Positions 51,619 to 60,908 of a stretch of 64,000 nt of DNA are shown one piece after another. The position numbers and the translations under genes were made by a program. Source of the stretch: Posidoniimonas polymericola. GTDB lineage: Bacteria; Planctomycetota; Planctomycetia; Pirellulales; Lacipirellulaceae. The stretch lies in assembly GCF_007859935.1 (NCBI RefSeq), contig NZ_SJPO01000001.1, positions 62,001 to 126,000 on the forward strand, read 5' to 3'. The notes under the pieces are model-generated. The model saw only the letters and a program-made list of their open reading frames with translations. It was not told where the DNA came from and did not search any database. Every line of letters starts with the position of its first letter. Within the stretch, counting starts at the first letter, position 1.

Positions 51619-51803
51619 AGCGTCAGCGGGAATCGGAGGTTGGGGTGAGGGCAGGGGATCCCCTGCGTGGGGCCTGGGCCCTCCATTATAGCCTGGCGCT
51701 GGTTGGAAGGCGCTAGGCGATAGCCGCCCTCGGCCCCGCCATTTTCCAGGGCTTCGCAGTCGCTCGCGCCCAGCCCCTGCCAACCAGCGCCCCCGCACCG
51801 CGC
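51619..51803. other. Intergenic region, no feature recognised
   Basis: About 185 bases upstream of the CCFG membrane-protein gene; it should hold that gene's promoter, which I cannot place. Open frames here are short and unconvincing. Confidence 0.35.
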
Positions 51804-51838
51804 AAAAAAGTGGCCGCCGGGGGGTCAGTCCGGCGGCC
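51804..51838 (-). terminator. Rho-independent terminator downstream of the Tad/VWA operon
   Basis: On the minus strand a 9-bp perfect stem (arms 51838-51830 and 51820-51812, ggccgccgg/ccggcggcc) with a 9-base loop is followed at once by six T residues (51809-51804). It lies about 380 bases beyond the VWA gene's stop; the interval holds other small hairpins but no gene. Confidence 0.7.
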
Positions 51839-52215
51839 GAAGGGGTGCTCGCAAAGGAACGAGCAACGGGTGGACACTTGGCGACGCCGCTCGGCGTCGC
51901 GGTGTGGCGGATAGGATTGGCGGCGCGCCGCTCCCAGCCCCAGGTGGGTTCCCGGGGCAGGCGAGCGAACGCCGATAGCACGCGCCCGGGAGGAAGCCCG
52001 GCGGCGCCGGATCAGCAGGCAGCCAGCGGAGAGGTCGCTCTGCCGGCCGCCGCTAGGTGGGCGCCTGGAGCACGTAGAGCCGATGGGATGACAGGGCCTC
52101 TTAGAAGAGCCAACGAACAAAGGTGAAAAGGGTACGGCCGGCAGGCCGTCTACTTAAACGGTAGCTCACAAGCGGGCGGCGGGGACGGGAGTGTGGGAAC
52201 AACGCTCCGCGTCGT
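51839..52215. other. Untranslated region between the VWA gene and its terminator
   Basis: About 375 bases. It contains a palindrome acggccggcaggccgt (52133-52148) preceded by aaaaggg, which on the minus strand is a second, weaker terminator-like hairpin. No credible coding frame. Confidence 0.4.
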
Positions 52216-53973
52216 CTACTCGGTGGCGGTCAGATCGAACACCAGCTGGGCGGGCGGGACCTTGGCGGCGATCTGCCCGAACGCCTCGAGCATCTGCGAC
52301 TCCATGTCGGCGATGGTGCTGCCGCCCGGCACGCTGATAAACACGCCGCCGCCGGCAAAGGCGATCGCCCGCATCAGGTCGCGGTCGGCCCCGGCGCCGA
52401 CGGCCATCGTGTGGATGGTGATGCCGCGGTTGATCGCCTCGACCGCCTCGTAGAAGGCGTACTTCTTGTGCTGGTCGTTGGTGGTGTAGTCGGCCGAGCC
52501 GTCGCCGTCGTAGTCGGTGTAGTCGGACCAGTTGAAGTCGCCCGGCAGGCTCCAGCCCGACTTCGACCGGTTGGCCTGGCCGTCGGTCATCAGGATCATG
52601 GTCGGGCGGGCCCCGTAGCGGCCGTGCCCCTCGTCGCTTGAGTCGCCGTCGGCTCCGACCAGCAGCTCGCGGCCCTTGAGCACGCCGTCGCCGATGGCGG
52701 TGTAGACGTCGTAGTGGCCGGCCTGGTGGCGGCGCTGGATGGCGTCGACCGCGGCGTAGTCGGATGAGATCGGGTCGTCGCTCAGGTCGATCGAGACCTC
52801 GCCGTCGTAGTGCGAGTCCTCCCACACCGCGTACGAGCCGTAGCTCACGACGCCGATCTCGTCACCGAAGTCGAGGTCGTCCAGGAAGCCTAGGAACAGC
52901 GAGGCGCCGTTCTTCACCGCCGTGAACGGGTAGTGCGACGTCCGCCACAGGTCCTCCGACACGGTCCACTTCATCTGGTTGTTCTGCTGGAGGAAGTCCA
53001 TCAGCGTGCGGTACCCGTACTTCTTCTTGTACGGCCCGTTGAGGTTCTTCACGTAGCTGATGTAGTCGTTCCAGTCGTTCTTGCTGGTGTTGTTGCTCGG
53101 TTCGCTCTTGGGGAGCCCCGACGAGTACCGACCGGCCTGCGGGTACTTGTGGAGGTAGTCGCCGCTGGCGTCTTTGTCGTCGAGGCCGAGCTGGGAGCGG
53201 ATGGTGTTGGTGTTGTTGCTGCTGATGTACGTGCCGGCGTAGGAGTCGATGTCGCCGAAGCCGGTGGACGGGAACTTGCTCTTGGAAGTGCCGGGCCACG
53301 TGGGGTCGGCCGCCTGGAGCTCGTCCCACATCTGGTCCAGGCCGGCTTCGATGTCGGCCTGCGAGAACGAGCCGATCGAGCGGAGCTCGGTGTCGTCGCT
53401 CATCGAGCCGGAGAAGTCGAGCACGAGCACGAGGTCGCGGGCCTCGACGAAAGCGGTGGCGGTAGTCTGCAGCTCGACGCTGTCCTTGCCGACGGCCCAG
53501 CCAAAGGCGAGCGGGAATTTGCCGTCGGGCGCCTCCTGGTCGCTGCCGTCGCGGCGGGCTACCACCTTGACCACGTTGAACGGCGACTCGCCCCACTGGA
53601 TCGGCCAGGAGTCGGAGGCCTCGTTGTAGCCCCGCTTGCCGAAGAACACGTCGAGGTCGGGGTCGACGAACACGCCGTTCAACTCCGCGACCTCGGCCGC
53701 CATCTGGCGGGCCGCGGCGACCGCGATGCTGTTGGCGTCGATCGTGGCCGAGCCCTGCCCCTGGCCGGCGTCGTGGATGGCGGCGGTGATCTCCTGCGAG
53801 GCCGCCAGCGCGGCGGCGTCCACCGCGTTCTGCATCTGCGTCTGGGTCAGCACGATGCGGCCCGAGTCGATCGACATCGACACAAACGCGAACACCACGC
53901 ACAGCAGGAAGCCGGTCAGGACGACAATCACGCCGCGTCGTTGGGGCGGGCGTTGGCTAGCAGTTCGGGCCAT
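52216..53973 (-). CDS. TadG-like pilus-assembly protein with von Willebrand factor A domain
   Basis: 585 aa. The N-terminus RRGVIVVLTGFLLCVVFAFV, then MSIDSGRIVLTQTQMQNAVD, is the Tad_N (TadE/G) anchor: a basic start and one membrane helix with the prepilin-like Asp/Gln segment. After a linker a VWA domain begins at about residue 180 with the metal-ion-dependent adhesion site VLVLDFSGSMSDD (DxSxS) and later MILMTDGQANRSK (Thr/Asp of the site). TadG-type proteins sit in the inner membrane and project outward, acting in Flp/Tad pilus or surface-adhesion assembly. It is the last gene of three, after two TadE-like genes, and is followed by a terminator. Confidence 0.88.
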   Translation of the reverse strand: MARTASQRPPQRRGVIVVLTGFLLCVVFAFVSMSIDSGRIVLTQTQMQNAVDAAALAASQEITAAIHDAGQGQGSATIDANSIAVAAARQMAAEVAELNGVFVDPDLDVFFGKRGYNEASDSWPIQWGESPFNVVKVVARRDGSDQEAPDGKFPLAFGWAVGKDSVELQTTATAFVEARDLVLVLDFSGSMSDDTELRSIGSFSQADIEAGLDQMWDELQAADPTWPGTSKSKFPSTGFGDIDSYAGTYISSNNTNTIRSQLGLDDKDASGDYLHKYPQAGRYSSGLPKSEPSNNTSKNDWNDYISYVKNLNGPYKKKYGYRTLMDFLQQNNQMKWTVSEDLWRTSHYPFTAVKNGASLFLGFLDDLDFGDEIGVVSYGSYAVWEDSHYDGEVSIDLSDDPISSDYAAVDAIQRRHQAGHYDVYTAIGDGVLKGRELLVGADGDSSDEGHGRYGARPTMILMTDGQANRSKSGWSLPGDFNWSDYTDYDGDGSADYTTNDQHKKYAFYEAVEAINRGITIHTMAVGAGADRDLMRAIAFAGGGVFISVPGGSTIADMESQMLEAFGQIAAKVPPAQLVFDLTATE

Positions 53974-54028
53974 GGGGTAGTGCTCCGGTTGGGAAGGGCG
54001 TGTAGGAATAGGGCGGCTGTAGGGCGGG

Positions 54029-54502
54029 CTAGTCGGAGATCGTGGCGCGGCCGTTGCGGAAGAACACCGAGGCGGACATCGCGTAGTCGTTGGCCGGGTC
54101 GACCGCCATGTGGCTCACCTCCGAGTAGTCGATCGAAACCCGCACCTCGAACAGCCGCAGGTCGTTGGCGGGGTCCTCGATGTCGAAATCGGTCTCGGGG
54201 TACTCGGCGTCCTTGACCTCGACCGTGATGCTGTCACGCGGCAGGCCGTTGGACTCGAGGAAGGTCTTCACGTCCGAGACCAGCTTGGCGTTGGCGTCCT
54301 CGCCCTGGCCGAGCATGCCGTCGCGGTCCATCGAGGCGAACCGGGCGCCCTCGCGGGCGGCGGTCGCTAGCAGGTTCTGCGACTCGTAGCTGCGGTTGAG
54401 TTCGATCATCGCGAAGGTGATCGACAGCAGCACCGGCGCGACCACGGCGAATTCGACCGCCACCACACCGCGGCGGCTCTTGGATTTAGTTCGGTTACTC
54501 AT
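54029..54502 (-). CDS. TadE-like pseudopilin
   Basis: 157 aa. A basic start (SNRTKSKSRRG) precedes VVAVEFAVVAPVLLSITFAM, then IELNRSYESQNLLATAAREG, the TadE/Flp pseudopilin pattern with the Glu at +5 of the processed helix (GVVAVEF). The C-terminal part (DFDIEDPANDLRLFEVRVSI, then YAMSASVFFRNG) is a small globular domain exposed outside. Cleavage by a TadV-type prepilin peptidase at the Gly before VVAVE is expected (family knowledge). It lies between the other TadE gene (35-base gap) and the VWA/TadG gene (55-base gap). Confidence 0.85.
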   Translation of the reverse strand: MSNRTKSKSRRGVVAVEFAVVAPVLLSITFAMIELNRSYESQNLLATAAREGARFASMDRDGMLGQGEDANAKLVSDVKTFLESNGLPRDSITVEVKDAEYPETDFDIEDPANDLRLFEVRVSIDYSEVSHMAVDPANDYAMSASVFFRNGRATISD

Positions 54503-54537
54503 GGCGGCGTCCCTGGGGGTAGGTGGGGCGGGGTGGT

Positions 54538-55011
54538 TTACTCGTGTCGCATGAACGCCTGGCCCTGCAGCACCACGCCGTTCATAAACGGCATGGGGAC
54601 CAGGGCGACGTCGTTGTATTCAATCTTGGCGCGGACCAAGAACAGCTGCCGCGGCTCGGCGTCGCCCAGGTTGACGTCCGGCAGCGACTCGAAGCCCGAC
54701 TGCTCGGCCGGCACGGCGCCGCCGGCGTCGAACGAAGAACCGTCCTTGACGAACACCTGCGCGTCGTTGGGGTCCATCGCGCTGCCGATGATCTGCCGCA
54801 CCTGGTTTTCGACATCCGCGGATGAGCGGCCCTGGGTCGAACCGAGCCGGGCGCCCTCGCGGCAGGCGCTGCGGAGCACGTTGTTGATCATCTGCGCGTG
54901 GCCAAACTCGATCAGCGCGAAGATGAAGAACAGGAAGACCGGCAGCACGAACGCCGTCTCGACGATCGTGGTTCCGCGGCGGGCGGCCTGGGGGGGGCGG
55001 CGTTGATGCAT
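54538..55011 (-). CDS. TadE/TadF-like pseudopilin
   Basis: 157 aa. RRGTTIVETAFVLPVFLFFI, then FALIEFGHAQMINNVLRSAC, is the same helix pattern with Glu at +5 (TTIVE). The globular part contains VRQIIGSAMDPNDAQVFVKD and ends NGVVLQGQAFMRHE. It differs from the second TadE, with low overall similarity outside the helix, as TadE/TadF pairs do. First gene of the tad operon. Structural genes such as flp, tadA, tadB or the secretin are not in this window, so assembly must depend on genes elsewhere. Confidence 0.85.
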   Translation of the reverse strand: MHQRRPPQAARRGTTIVETAFVLPVFLFFIFALIEFGHAQMINNVLRSACREGARLGSTQGRSSADVENQVRQIIGSAMDPNDAQVFVKDGSSFDAGGAVPAEQSGFESLPDVNLGDAEPRQLFLVRAKIEYNDVALVPMPFMNGVVLQGQAFMRHE

Positions 55012-55310
55012 GGCAACGATGCTCTAGGCGGTGTCCCCGCGGCAGCGGAGCAACCTATCGAGCAGGCAGGTTTGATGAGAGCAGAGAGAAGAGGAACGAA
55101 CCAACTGGCCGTCTACCCAAACCATAGGTTGCGAAACAGCCAGTAGGGCGGGTAGGTGCACCCAGGGGGTGCAAAAAGTTGTAGAAACTGTGCGGGAACC
55201 CCCGGGCCGGGCCCGCCGCCGGGCTCCCAATCTGTCGCAGCCCAACCAATCGGTCCAAGCGGCCTCTGCCGTGGTGCTCCTGCTGAGCGTTGATTGCATC
55301 GCGAACGGCG
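55012..55310. other. Upstream region of the tad operon
   Basis: About 300 bases, the promoter region of the minus-strand tad operon. It contains a small ctaccc/gggtag-type palindrome near 55115-55160 and a purine-rich stretch (agagcagagagaagagg). No promoter was assigned with confidence and no riboswitch was recognised. Confidence 0.4.
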
Positions 55311-55352
55311 CATAAAGAAGCCGCCCGGCATTCAATGGCAGTGCCGGGCGGC
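55311..55352 (-). terminator. Terminator-like hairpin downstream of the porin gene
   Basis: A perfect 11-bp stem (gccgcccggca, 55320-55330; complement 55342-55352) with an 11-base loop. On the minus strand it is followed by ttcttta, a T-rich though interrupted tract. It lies 155 bases beyond the porin stop and just upstream of the tad promoter region, so it would insulate the two units. Confidence 0.55.
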
Positions 55353-55507
55353 TGAGGGCGCTTCTAGGCAAGAAGCTGAGGGGACCCCGTTAGGCGACGG
55401 GCTCACCTTTAAAGCCTAGGTCCCAATTCGCACTTGGCGGGTGAAAAATGCGTGAAGCCGGGGGCTACGCCGGTAGCTCGGGCCCCTCCGAAGCGTGTCC
55501 GGCCTGA
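55353..55507. other. 3' untranslated region of the porin gene
   Basis: About 155 bases of non-coding sequence containing small hairpins (cttctaggcaagaag, 55361-55375; accccgttaggcgacggg). I see no gene or regulatory element that I can name. Confidence 0.35.
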
Positions 55508-57298
55508 TCAATACACCAGGATGGCGTCGATGGCGAGGCTCGTCTCGTCGCGGTTCGGGGCGCGGTCGAAGCGGAGCTCCGGCCGCATCACCAGCCCGTC
55601 GAGCGGACGGTAGTTGAGCCCGACAGTGGTCTCGTAGAACGAGGTCCCGTCGGTCTTCCACCACTCCGCCCGGGCGCCGACTCCCCAGCAGCGGCTGATG
55701 CCGTACAGCAGGTACTGGTTGACGCCGATCTGGTCGTCCCCCAGGCCCGTTCCGGTGAGGTCGTCGTAGTCGACGTAGTCGGACTGCAGCACGTAGGTCA
55801 GCCGCGGCGTGACCGCCACGTCGGCGACAATGCTGTGGGTGTAGCCGCTCCCGCCGCCGCTGCGGGCGCCGAGGTTGCCCGCGGTGGCCAGGTAGGCGAG
55901 CGTCACGCTTTGGAGCGGCCGGACCGACAGTCCGCCAACAAAGGTGCTGCCGTCGTTGGTCTGCTCGAAACCGGTGTCCCAGCCGAGGGTGTACCCGGCG
56001 TGGACCTCGAGGTCGTTCGGGTGGTGGGTGGGCCGGTAGGTCGCCAGCGCGCCGGTGTGGGTGAACGGCTCGCTGTTGAACATCGTCAGCGAGTGGCTGT
56101 AGAAGAAGTTGTCTGGCGCGGTCACGACCTCGTAGCCGACCGGCGTGAAGAAGTGGCCGAAGATGAGCGACCAATCGCCGTCGGCGAGCTCCCCGTAGAG
56201 CTGCGGCATCGCCCAGCCGTAGTAGCCGTGGTCGAGCGAGGCGTCCCACGACCCGAAGCCGGGCGTGCCGGCGCCGGGGTTGCCGAACGCCTGGGTCTTC
56301 TGTGCGTCGGTGCCGTACATCAGGTCGAAGCGGAAGCCCAAGTCCGGCCCGCAGGAACCGTCGGCATCGCGGCCGATCCAGAACCACTGCTGCTGCAGCC
56401 GGATGCCGCCAGGGACGTCGTTGAACGCTCCGAGGTCGCCGCGCGTCACCGACAACGGCGTCTGGTCGGTGTGGTAGCCGAGCTGGGTCCAGCCGCCGAA
56501 ATCGATGGGGTTGCCGTGGATGGGCTGCTGAAGCATGCCAAATGGCAGGAAGGCGCCAAGCTGCAGCAGCTCAGACAAGCTCCCCGCAAGGAAGCTCGGG
56601 CTGCTCGAATAGCCATAGGGCGCACAGGCGTCGCCGCAGTAGAACGGGCCGTCGACCGTTGGGGCGTCCAACGGTGGGGCGTCGAGCCGCATGTCGTGCC
56701 CAACCGCGCCCGGGGGCAGGGACGCGCTGGGCGCGACCAGCTCTGGTTGACCCAGGCCGCCGGGGGCGGGCTGGCCGATTGGGATTTCCTCGAGCATGAT
56801 CGGCGCCGAGGGGTCGGCCGACTGGTACTGGGCCGGCGCGACCGTGGCGGATCGACCGGCGAGCGGTTTGGGGGAGATGTCGAGCTGCGTCGCGAGCAGC
56901 GTCTGGCCGGTGTCGTGCCGCACCCGCGCCACGGCCCCGACGAGGCCCCGCAGGTCGAGCGCGGTTGTCGGTTCGACATACCGGGCAACCTGCCCGGCCG
57001 CGTCCCGCAGCACGTAGGGCGAGTCGCCCGGCTGGCCGGCCCTGTTGTGGTCGATGTAGTACTCGCCCGGCCCCAGCACCGGCGGGTGCGCGGCGACTCG
57101 GGCGGGGGGAGTGAGCTGTACCGCCGGCGCGGCCGGCTCGGCGGCGGCCGGAGCCGCGTCGCCCTGCCAGCGGCTAGGCGACCATGCCAGGGCCGGATCC
57201 GCCGCCAGCACGCCGCAAGCGCACAGCGCAACGGCGGTGGCAATGCCGCAGCGGAATGTCAGATTGCGGAGCCTACGGCCCATTGCATCGCGCCGCAT
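55508..57298 (-). CDS. Outer-membrane beta-barrel porin (BBP2/OmpL-like)
   Basis: About 596 aa from the ATG at 57298; an ATG at 57283 and a TTG at 57316 are alternatives. Signal peptide CGIATAVALCACGVLAADPA. A Pro/Ala-rich N-terminal region with two small beta segments (LGPGEYYIDHNRAGQPGDSP, DLRGLVGAVARVRHDTGQTL) runs to about 230. The barrel then starts at PIDFGGWTQLGYHTDQTPLS, continuing WFWIGRDADGSCGPDLGFRF and DLMYGTDAQKTQAF, with alternating strands through FGHFFTPVGYEVVTAPDNFF to DETSLAIDAILVY, ending in an aromatic residue as expected for Bam-inserted barrels. This is the putative beta-barrel porin-2 family common in planctomycetes. Transported solute unknown. Confidence 0.85.
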   Translation of the reverse strand: MRRDAMGRRLRNLTFRCGIATAVALCACGVLAADPALAWSPSRWQGDAAPAAAEPAAPAVQLTPPARVAAHPPVLGPGEYYIDHNRAGQPGDSPYVLRDAAGQVARYVEPTTALDLRGLVGAVARVRHDTGQTLLATQLDISPKPLAGRSATVAPAQYQSADPSAPIMLEEIPIGQPAPGGLGQPELVAPSASLPPGAVGHDMRLDAPPLDAPTVDGPFYCGDACAPYGYSSSPSFLAGSLSELLQLGAFLPFGMLQQPIHGNPIDFGGWTQLGYHTDQTPLSVTRGDLGAFNDVPGGIRLQQQWFWIGRDADGSCGPDLGFRFDLMYGTDAQKTQAFGNPGAGTPGFGSWDASLDHGYYGWAMPQLYGELADGDWSLIFGHFFTPVGYEVVTAPDNFFYSHSLTMFNSEPFTHTGALATYRPTHHPNDLEVHAGYTLGWDTGFEQTNDGSTFVGGLSVRPLQSVTLAYLATAGNLGARSGGGSGYTHSIVADVAVTPRLTYVLQSDYVDYDDLTGTGLGDDQIGVNQYLLYGISRCWGVGARAEWWKTDGTSFYETTVGLNYRPLDGLVMRPELRFDRAPNRDETSLAIDAILVY

Positions 57299-57453
57299 GC
57301 ACAGCGGCGCCGCCAAGAGCGAATTGGTTCAGGGCGGCTTCTAGCAAGCAGGGCCAGACGCGGCAAGAGAGAACGTCGCGGCGCCAGCAAGGCTAAGCGA
57401 GCGGCGGGCCTGCAAGAGCGGGCGCGGCGGAAGCGTTGACAGCATTCGAAGGC

Positions 57454-58083
57454 CTAGCGGCCCCGCTGCTGGGCGAACGCCGGGTAGAAGTGCGAGTAGT
57501 ACATAAAACCCGTGGGGTGCCCGGTGGGCGACTGATTCGGCGAGCCCTGCGGATTGAAGGCCGGCTTGGCGGAGATCGAGCGGACCCGGCGGTCGATGGC
57601 CTGCGTTTCGAGCTGCAGCGACTGGTTAATCTGCTGCTGCTGCAGCTGGGGCCGCACCAGCGTGTTGTAGTTGTCGGCGGCACCCCCGTCTGACAGGTCC
57701 TCTCGGAACAGGTTGAGGTATGGGCTCACCACGGGGCCGCGCGAGGCCGAGGAGAACGGCTTTGAATTGGAACCACCACCGCCGAACGAATTGAAGGTGG
57801 CGGCACTGCGCGTGCTCAGCACAGGTCCGGACATTGGTCCAGCGATAGTCCCCCCAGTTGCCGGGTTGAACACACGCGATTGCGAATTTGCCAGCGTAGT
57901 CCGATTGATCGTATCCCCGGAGTACTGATTGCCGACGGATGAGACCTTGATCTGGTTCATCAGATTCTGGGTCTGGCCGGACAGCGGGGCCGGGCTCTGT
58001 GCAACAGCAGCGTCCGACGCGCCCATCGAGGCCAGCAGGCAAACTGGGAGTGACCAACGGACCATCATATCGCTCGCTTTCAT
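57454..58083 (-). CDS. Exported protein, YLNLFRE-motif family (paralogue of 70-714)
   Basis: 209 aa from the ATG at 58083 (an ATG at 58101 is also possible). Signal peptide MKASDMMVRWSLPVCLLASM, then AVAQ. The mature protein is Asn/Ser/Gly-rich and repeats the core of the gene at 70-714: SPYLNLFREDLSDGGAADNY, then NTLVRPQLQQQQINQ, plus a basic/Gln helix. The end is Pro/Gly/His/Tyr-rich (TGHPTGFMYYSHFYPAFAQQ). It is upstream of the porin gene in the same direction, 155 bases away, so the two may be co-transcribed. Function unknown; a periplasmic or outer-membrane accessory protein is a guess. Confidence 0.75.
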   Translation of the reverse strand: MKASDMMVRWSLPVCLLASMGASDAAVAQSPAPLSGQTQNLMNQIKVSSVGNQYSGDTINRTTLANSQSRVFNPATGGTIAGPMSGPVLSTRSAATFNSFGGGGSNSKPFSSASRGPVVSPYLNLFREDLSDGGAADNYNTLVRPQLQQQQINQSLQLETQAIDRRVRSISAKPAFNPQGSPNQSPTGHPTGFMYYSHFYPAFAQQRGR

Positions 58084-58378
58084 TGCACTAGAATCACGCA
58101 TCCCTAACGACCGGCGGCTGAGCGCCGGCGTTCATACCCAATGCTAATGTGCGTGGGGGGCTTAGACAAACTTTTCCCCGCTCGCAGCGGGCAGAACGGA
58201 CCGCCCGCCGCGTCCTGGTCGGCGCCGTCAGCGGGATCGCTACAACCGATCGTCCGGGTCCCGCCGGCGGCCACAATTCGGACCTCCTGGCCGCAAGCCG
58301 GTGCTCGTCTTGCCCAATCACGGGTCGATCGGGTAACGTGAACGCCTGTCCACACCTCACCGCCAGGATTCTGACGCC

Positions 58379-60793
58379 ATGGATGTCGCCGCCCTCTTGC
58401 GCCGGATGCAGGCCCGCCCCGACTACGCCGGCCAGATTGAGCACGTCGAGGTGCTCGCCGAGCGAACCGGACAGTTCGCCACGCCGGCCCGGCGGCTGCC
58501 GGAGCTGCTGCAGCAGCTGCTCACCGGCTGCGGGGTCGATCAGCTCTACTCGCACCAGGTCGAATCGCTCGAGGCAGCCCGCACAGGTCAGGACCTGGTC
58601 GTGGTGACCGGCACCGCCAGCGGCAAGACGCTGTGCTACAACTTGCCGATCTTGGAGTCCGTCCTCGCCGACCCCGACGCGCGGGCGCTGTACCTGTTCC
58701 CGACCAAGGCGCTCGCGCAGGACCAGCTCAAGAACCTGCTCGAGCTGCTGGCGGTCGAGCCCGAGGTCGGCGCCCGCATCAAGCCGGGCGTTTACGACGG
58801 CGACACGCCGACCTCGCAGCGGCGCCGCATCCGCGACGAGGCGTCGCTCGTGCTCTCCAACCCCGACATGCTGCACGCGTCGATCCTGCCGTACCACCCG
58901 AAGTGGGCCAACTTCTTCGCCGACCTCAAGTACATCGTCATCGACGAGGTCCACTCGTACCGCGGCATCCTGGGAGCGCACGTGTCGGCCGTGCTGCGGC
59001 GGCTGATGCGGATCTGCGACCACTACGGCGCGCGGCCCACGTTCCTGGCCGCCAGCGCCACGATCGCCAACCCGGGCGAGCTCACCTCGCGGCTCATCGG
59101 CCGCGACGTGCAGGTGGTCGACAACGACGGCGCGCCGCGCGGCCGCAAGCACTTTGTGATGTGGAACCCCACGCCGCTCGGCAAGGACGCGCTCGCCCGC
59201 CGCTCAACGGCCGACGACGCGGTGAACTGGATGGTCGAGTCGCTTCAGGCGGGCGGCCAGGCGCTCTCCTTCGCCCGCACGCGGCAGGCGACCGAGCTGA
59301 TCTACCGCTACACCAAGCAGCAGCTCGCCGACCAGCACTCGCCCCTGGCGAACAAAGTCCGCGCGTACCGCGGCGGCTACCTGCCGATCGAACGCCGCCA
59401 GATCGAGCAGGACCTGTTCAGCGGCGAGCTCCGCGGCGTCGCGGCGACCAACGCGCTGGAGCTCGGCATCGACATCGGCTCGCTCGACGTCGCGATCCTG
59501 GCGGGCTACCCCGGAGCCATCGCCAACTGCTGGCAGCAGGCGGGCCGCAGCGGCCGGCGGCAGGACGAGTCGCTCGCCGTCTTGATCGCCGGCAACGACC
59601 CGGTCGACCAGTACCTGCTCCGCAACCCCGACTACTTCTTCGCCCAGAGCCCCGAGCAGGCGGTGGTCGACCCCGACAACCCCTACGTGCTCGCCAAGCA
59701 CCTCAAGAGCGCCGCGTTCGAGCTGCCGCTCACCCCCGAGGACCTGGCCCTGTTCGGCCCGCTCGCCCAGCCGATCGCCGAGGTGCTCAGCGACGAGCGG
59801 CAGCTCACCGAGCTCGACGGGCAGTACTACTCGCCCGGCGGCCAGAACCCGTCGGTCGGCGTCAGCCTGCGGCACATGAGCGATAACACCTTCAGCATCG
59901 TGCTGCGGCACAAGCAGACGCGGCATCGCGACGCGCTGACTACCGGCGCTCCGCCGGTCGACGAGCAGGGCCACACCGTGATCGCCAACGTCGACTCGAT
60001 CAGCGCGCCCGAATTGGTCTACCCCGAGGCGATCTACCTGCACAACGGCGAGACCTACCTCGTTCGCGAGCTTGACCTCAACGGCAAGGTGGCGTACGTC
60101 GAACGCCGCGAGACCGACTACTACACCCAGGCGGTGCTCGAGAGCAACGTGCGGATCACCAACCGCCGCGAGGAGTCGGCAGAGCTGGCCGCGGCCGAGG
60201 TCGGCTACGCGGAGGTCGACGTTTCTTGGCAGACGGTGGCGTTCAAGAAGATCCGTTTCGACACGCGGGAAAACATCGGCCTCGGGCCGGTCGACATCGC
60301 CGCGCAGAACCTCGAGACCACCGCGTTCTTTGTCTCGCCGAACGACGCCACCCGCGCCAAGCTCAAGGCGGCCGGCCTCCGCGCGTCCGAAGGGGTCGCC
60401 GGCCTGCGGAACCTGGCGGTCGTGGCGCTGCCGATGGTCGCGATGTGCGACAGCCGCGACCTGGGCGGCGTGGTCGACAGCAAGAACCTCGGCCGCTCGA
60501 CCGCCATCCTCTACGACCGCTACCCGGGCGGCTTGGGCTACTCCGAGCGCGGCTTCCGCAACATCCGCCCGCTGCTAGAGCTCTGCCTCGACATGGTCGG
60601 CGGCTGCCCCTGCGAGGAGGGCTGCCCGAGCTGCGTCGGCATGCCCGAGTTCCGCCCCGCGCTGCACAGCGACCCCGACCTGAGCCGCTCGGCGCCGATG
60701 CCCAACAAACGGGCGACCATCCTGCTGCTCGAGCTGCTGACCGGCGCGCCGCTGCAGTTATGTGCGCCTTTAGAGGCCGAAGCAGCAAGTTAG
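58379..60793 (+). CDS. DEAD/DEAH-type helicase with DUF1998 zinc domain, MrfA (YprA)-like
   Basis: 804 aa, superfamily 2 ATPase. Helicase motifs in order: Q/I region LYSHQVESLEAARTGQDLVV, Walker A TGTASGKTLCY, Ia LFPTKALAQDQ, II IDEVHSYRG (DEVH), III LAASATIAN, IV QALSFARTRQATEL, V ATNALELGIDIGSLDVAILA, VI QQAGRSGRRQDESL. The C-terminal DUF1998 domain has the zinc cysteines CDSRDLGG, then GGCPCEEGCPSCVGMPEF. This is the architecture of Bacillus MrfA (YprA), which with exonuclease MrfB repairs mitomycin C lesions. A MrfB-like exonuclease gene lies at 62545-63375. Confidence 0.9.
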   Translation: MDVAALLRRMQARPDYAGQIEHVEVLAERTGQFATPARRLPELLQQLLTGCGVDQLYSHQVESLEAARTGQDLVVVTGTASGKTLCYNLPILESVLADPDARALYLFPTKALAQDQLKNLLELLAVEPEVGARIKPGVYDGDTPTSQRRRIRDEASLVLSNPDMLHASILPYHPKWANFFADLKYIVIDEVHSYRGILGAHVSAVLRRLMRICDHYGARPTFLAASATIANPGELTSRLIGRDVQVVDNDGAPRGRKHFVMWNPTPLGKDALARRSTADDAVNWMVESLQAGGQALSFARTRQATELIYRYTKQQLADQHSPLANKVRAYRGGYLPIERRQIEQDLFSGELRGVAATNALELGIDIGSLDVAILAGYPGAIANCWQQAGRSGRRQDESLAVLIAGNDPVDQYLLRNPDYFFAQSPEQAVVDPDNPYVLAKHLKSAAFELPLTPEDLALFGPLAQPIAEVLSDERQLTELDGQYYSPGGQNPSVGVSLRHMSDNTFSIVLRHKQTRHRDALTTGAPPVDEQGHTVIANVDSISAPELVYPEAIYLHNGETYLVRELDLNGKVAYVERRETDYYTQAVLESNVRITNRREESAELAAAEVGYAEVDVSWQTVAFKKIRFDTRENIGLGPVDIAAQNLETTAFFVSPNDATRAKLKAAGLRASEGVAGLRNLAVVALPMVAMCDSRDLGGVVDSKNLGRSTAILYDRYPGGLGYSERGFRNIRPLLELCLDMVGGCPCEEGCPSCVGMPEFRPALHSDPDLSRSAPMPNKRATILLLELLTGAPLQLCAPLEAEAAS

Positions 60794-60802
60794 CCTGCTG
60801 AA

Positions 60803-60904
60803 CGGGTGCCGGGGGCGCTCCGCCACAGCGGAAGCCCCCGAGATGTACTGCCGGCGGTTTGCTAAACATCGGGGGCTTCCCTAGCGGGAGCGCCCCCGGC
60901 ACCC
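60803..60904. repeat. 102-bp double-stem palindromic element, copy 2 (family R2)
   Basis: Outer arms of 18 bases (60804-60821 and 60887-60904) and inner arms of 12 bases (60830-60841 and 60869-60880; ggaagcccccga) are both perfect reverse complements. They are identical to the arms of the copy at 12745-12848. The spacer (gatgtactgccggcgg) is related, not identical. It sits between the helicase stop and the convergent YcxB-like gene's stop, five bases from the latter. Confidence 0.8.
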
Positions 60905-60908
60905 AATC

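Noticed and set aside
52933-54216. 427-codon plus-strand frame opposite the VWA/TadG and TadE genes
   Set aside because: Antisense to three Tad genes with recognisable motifs; no independent support.
55353-55507. Possible riboswitch-like hairpins near the porin gene
   Set aside because: The stretch is downstream of the porin gene and lacks any consensus core I can recognise, so I describe it as a 3' region only.
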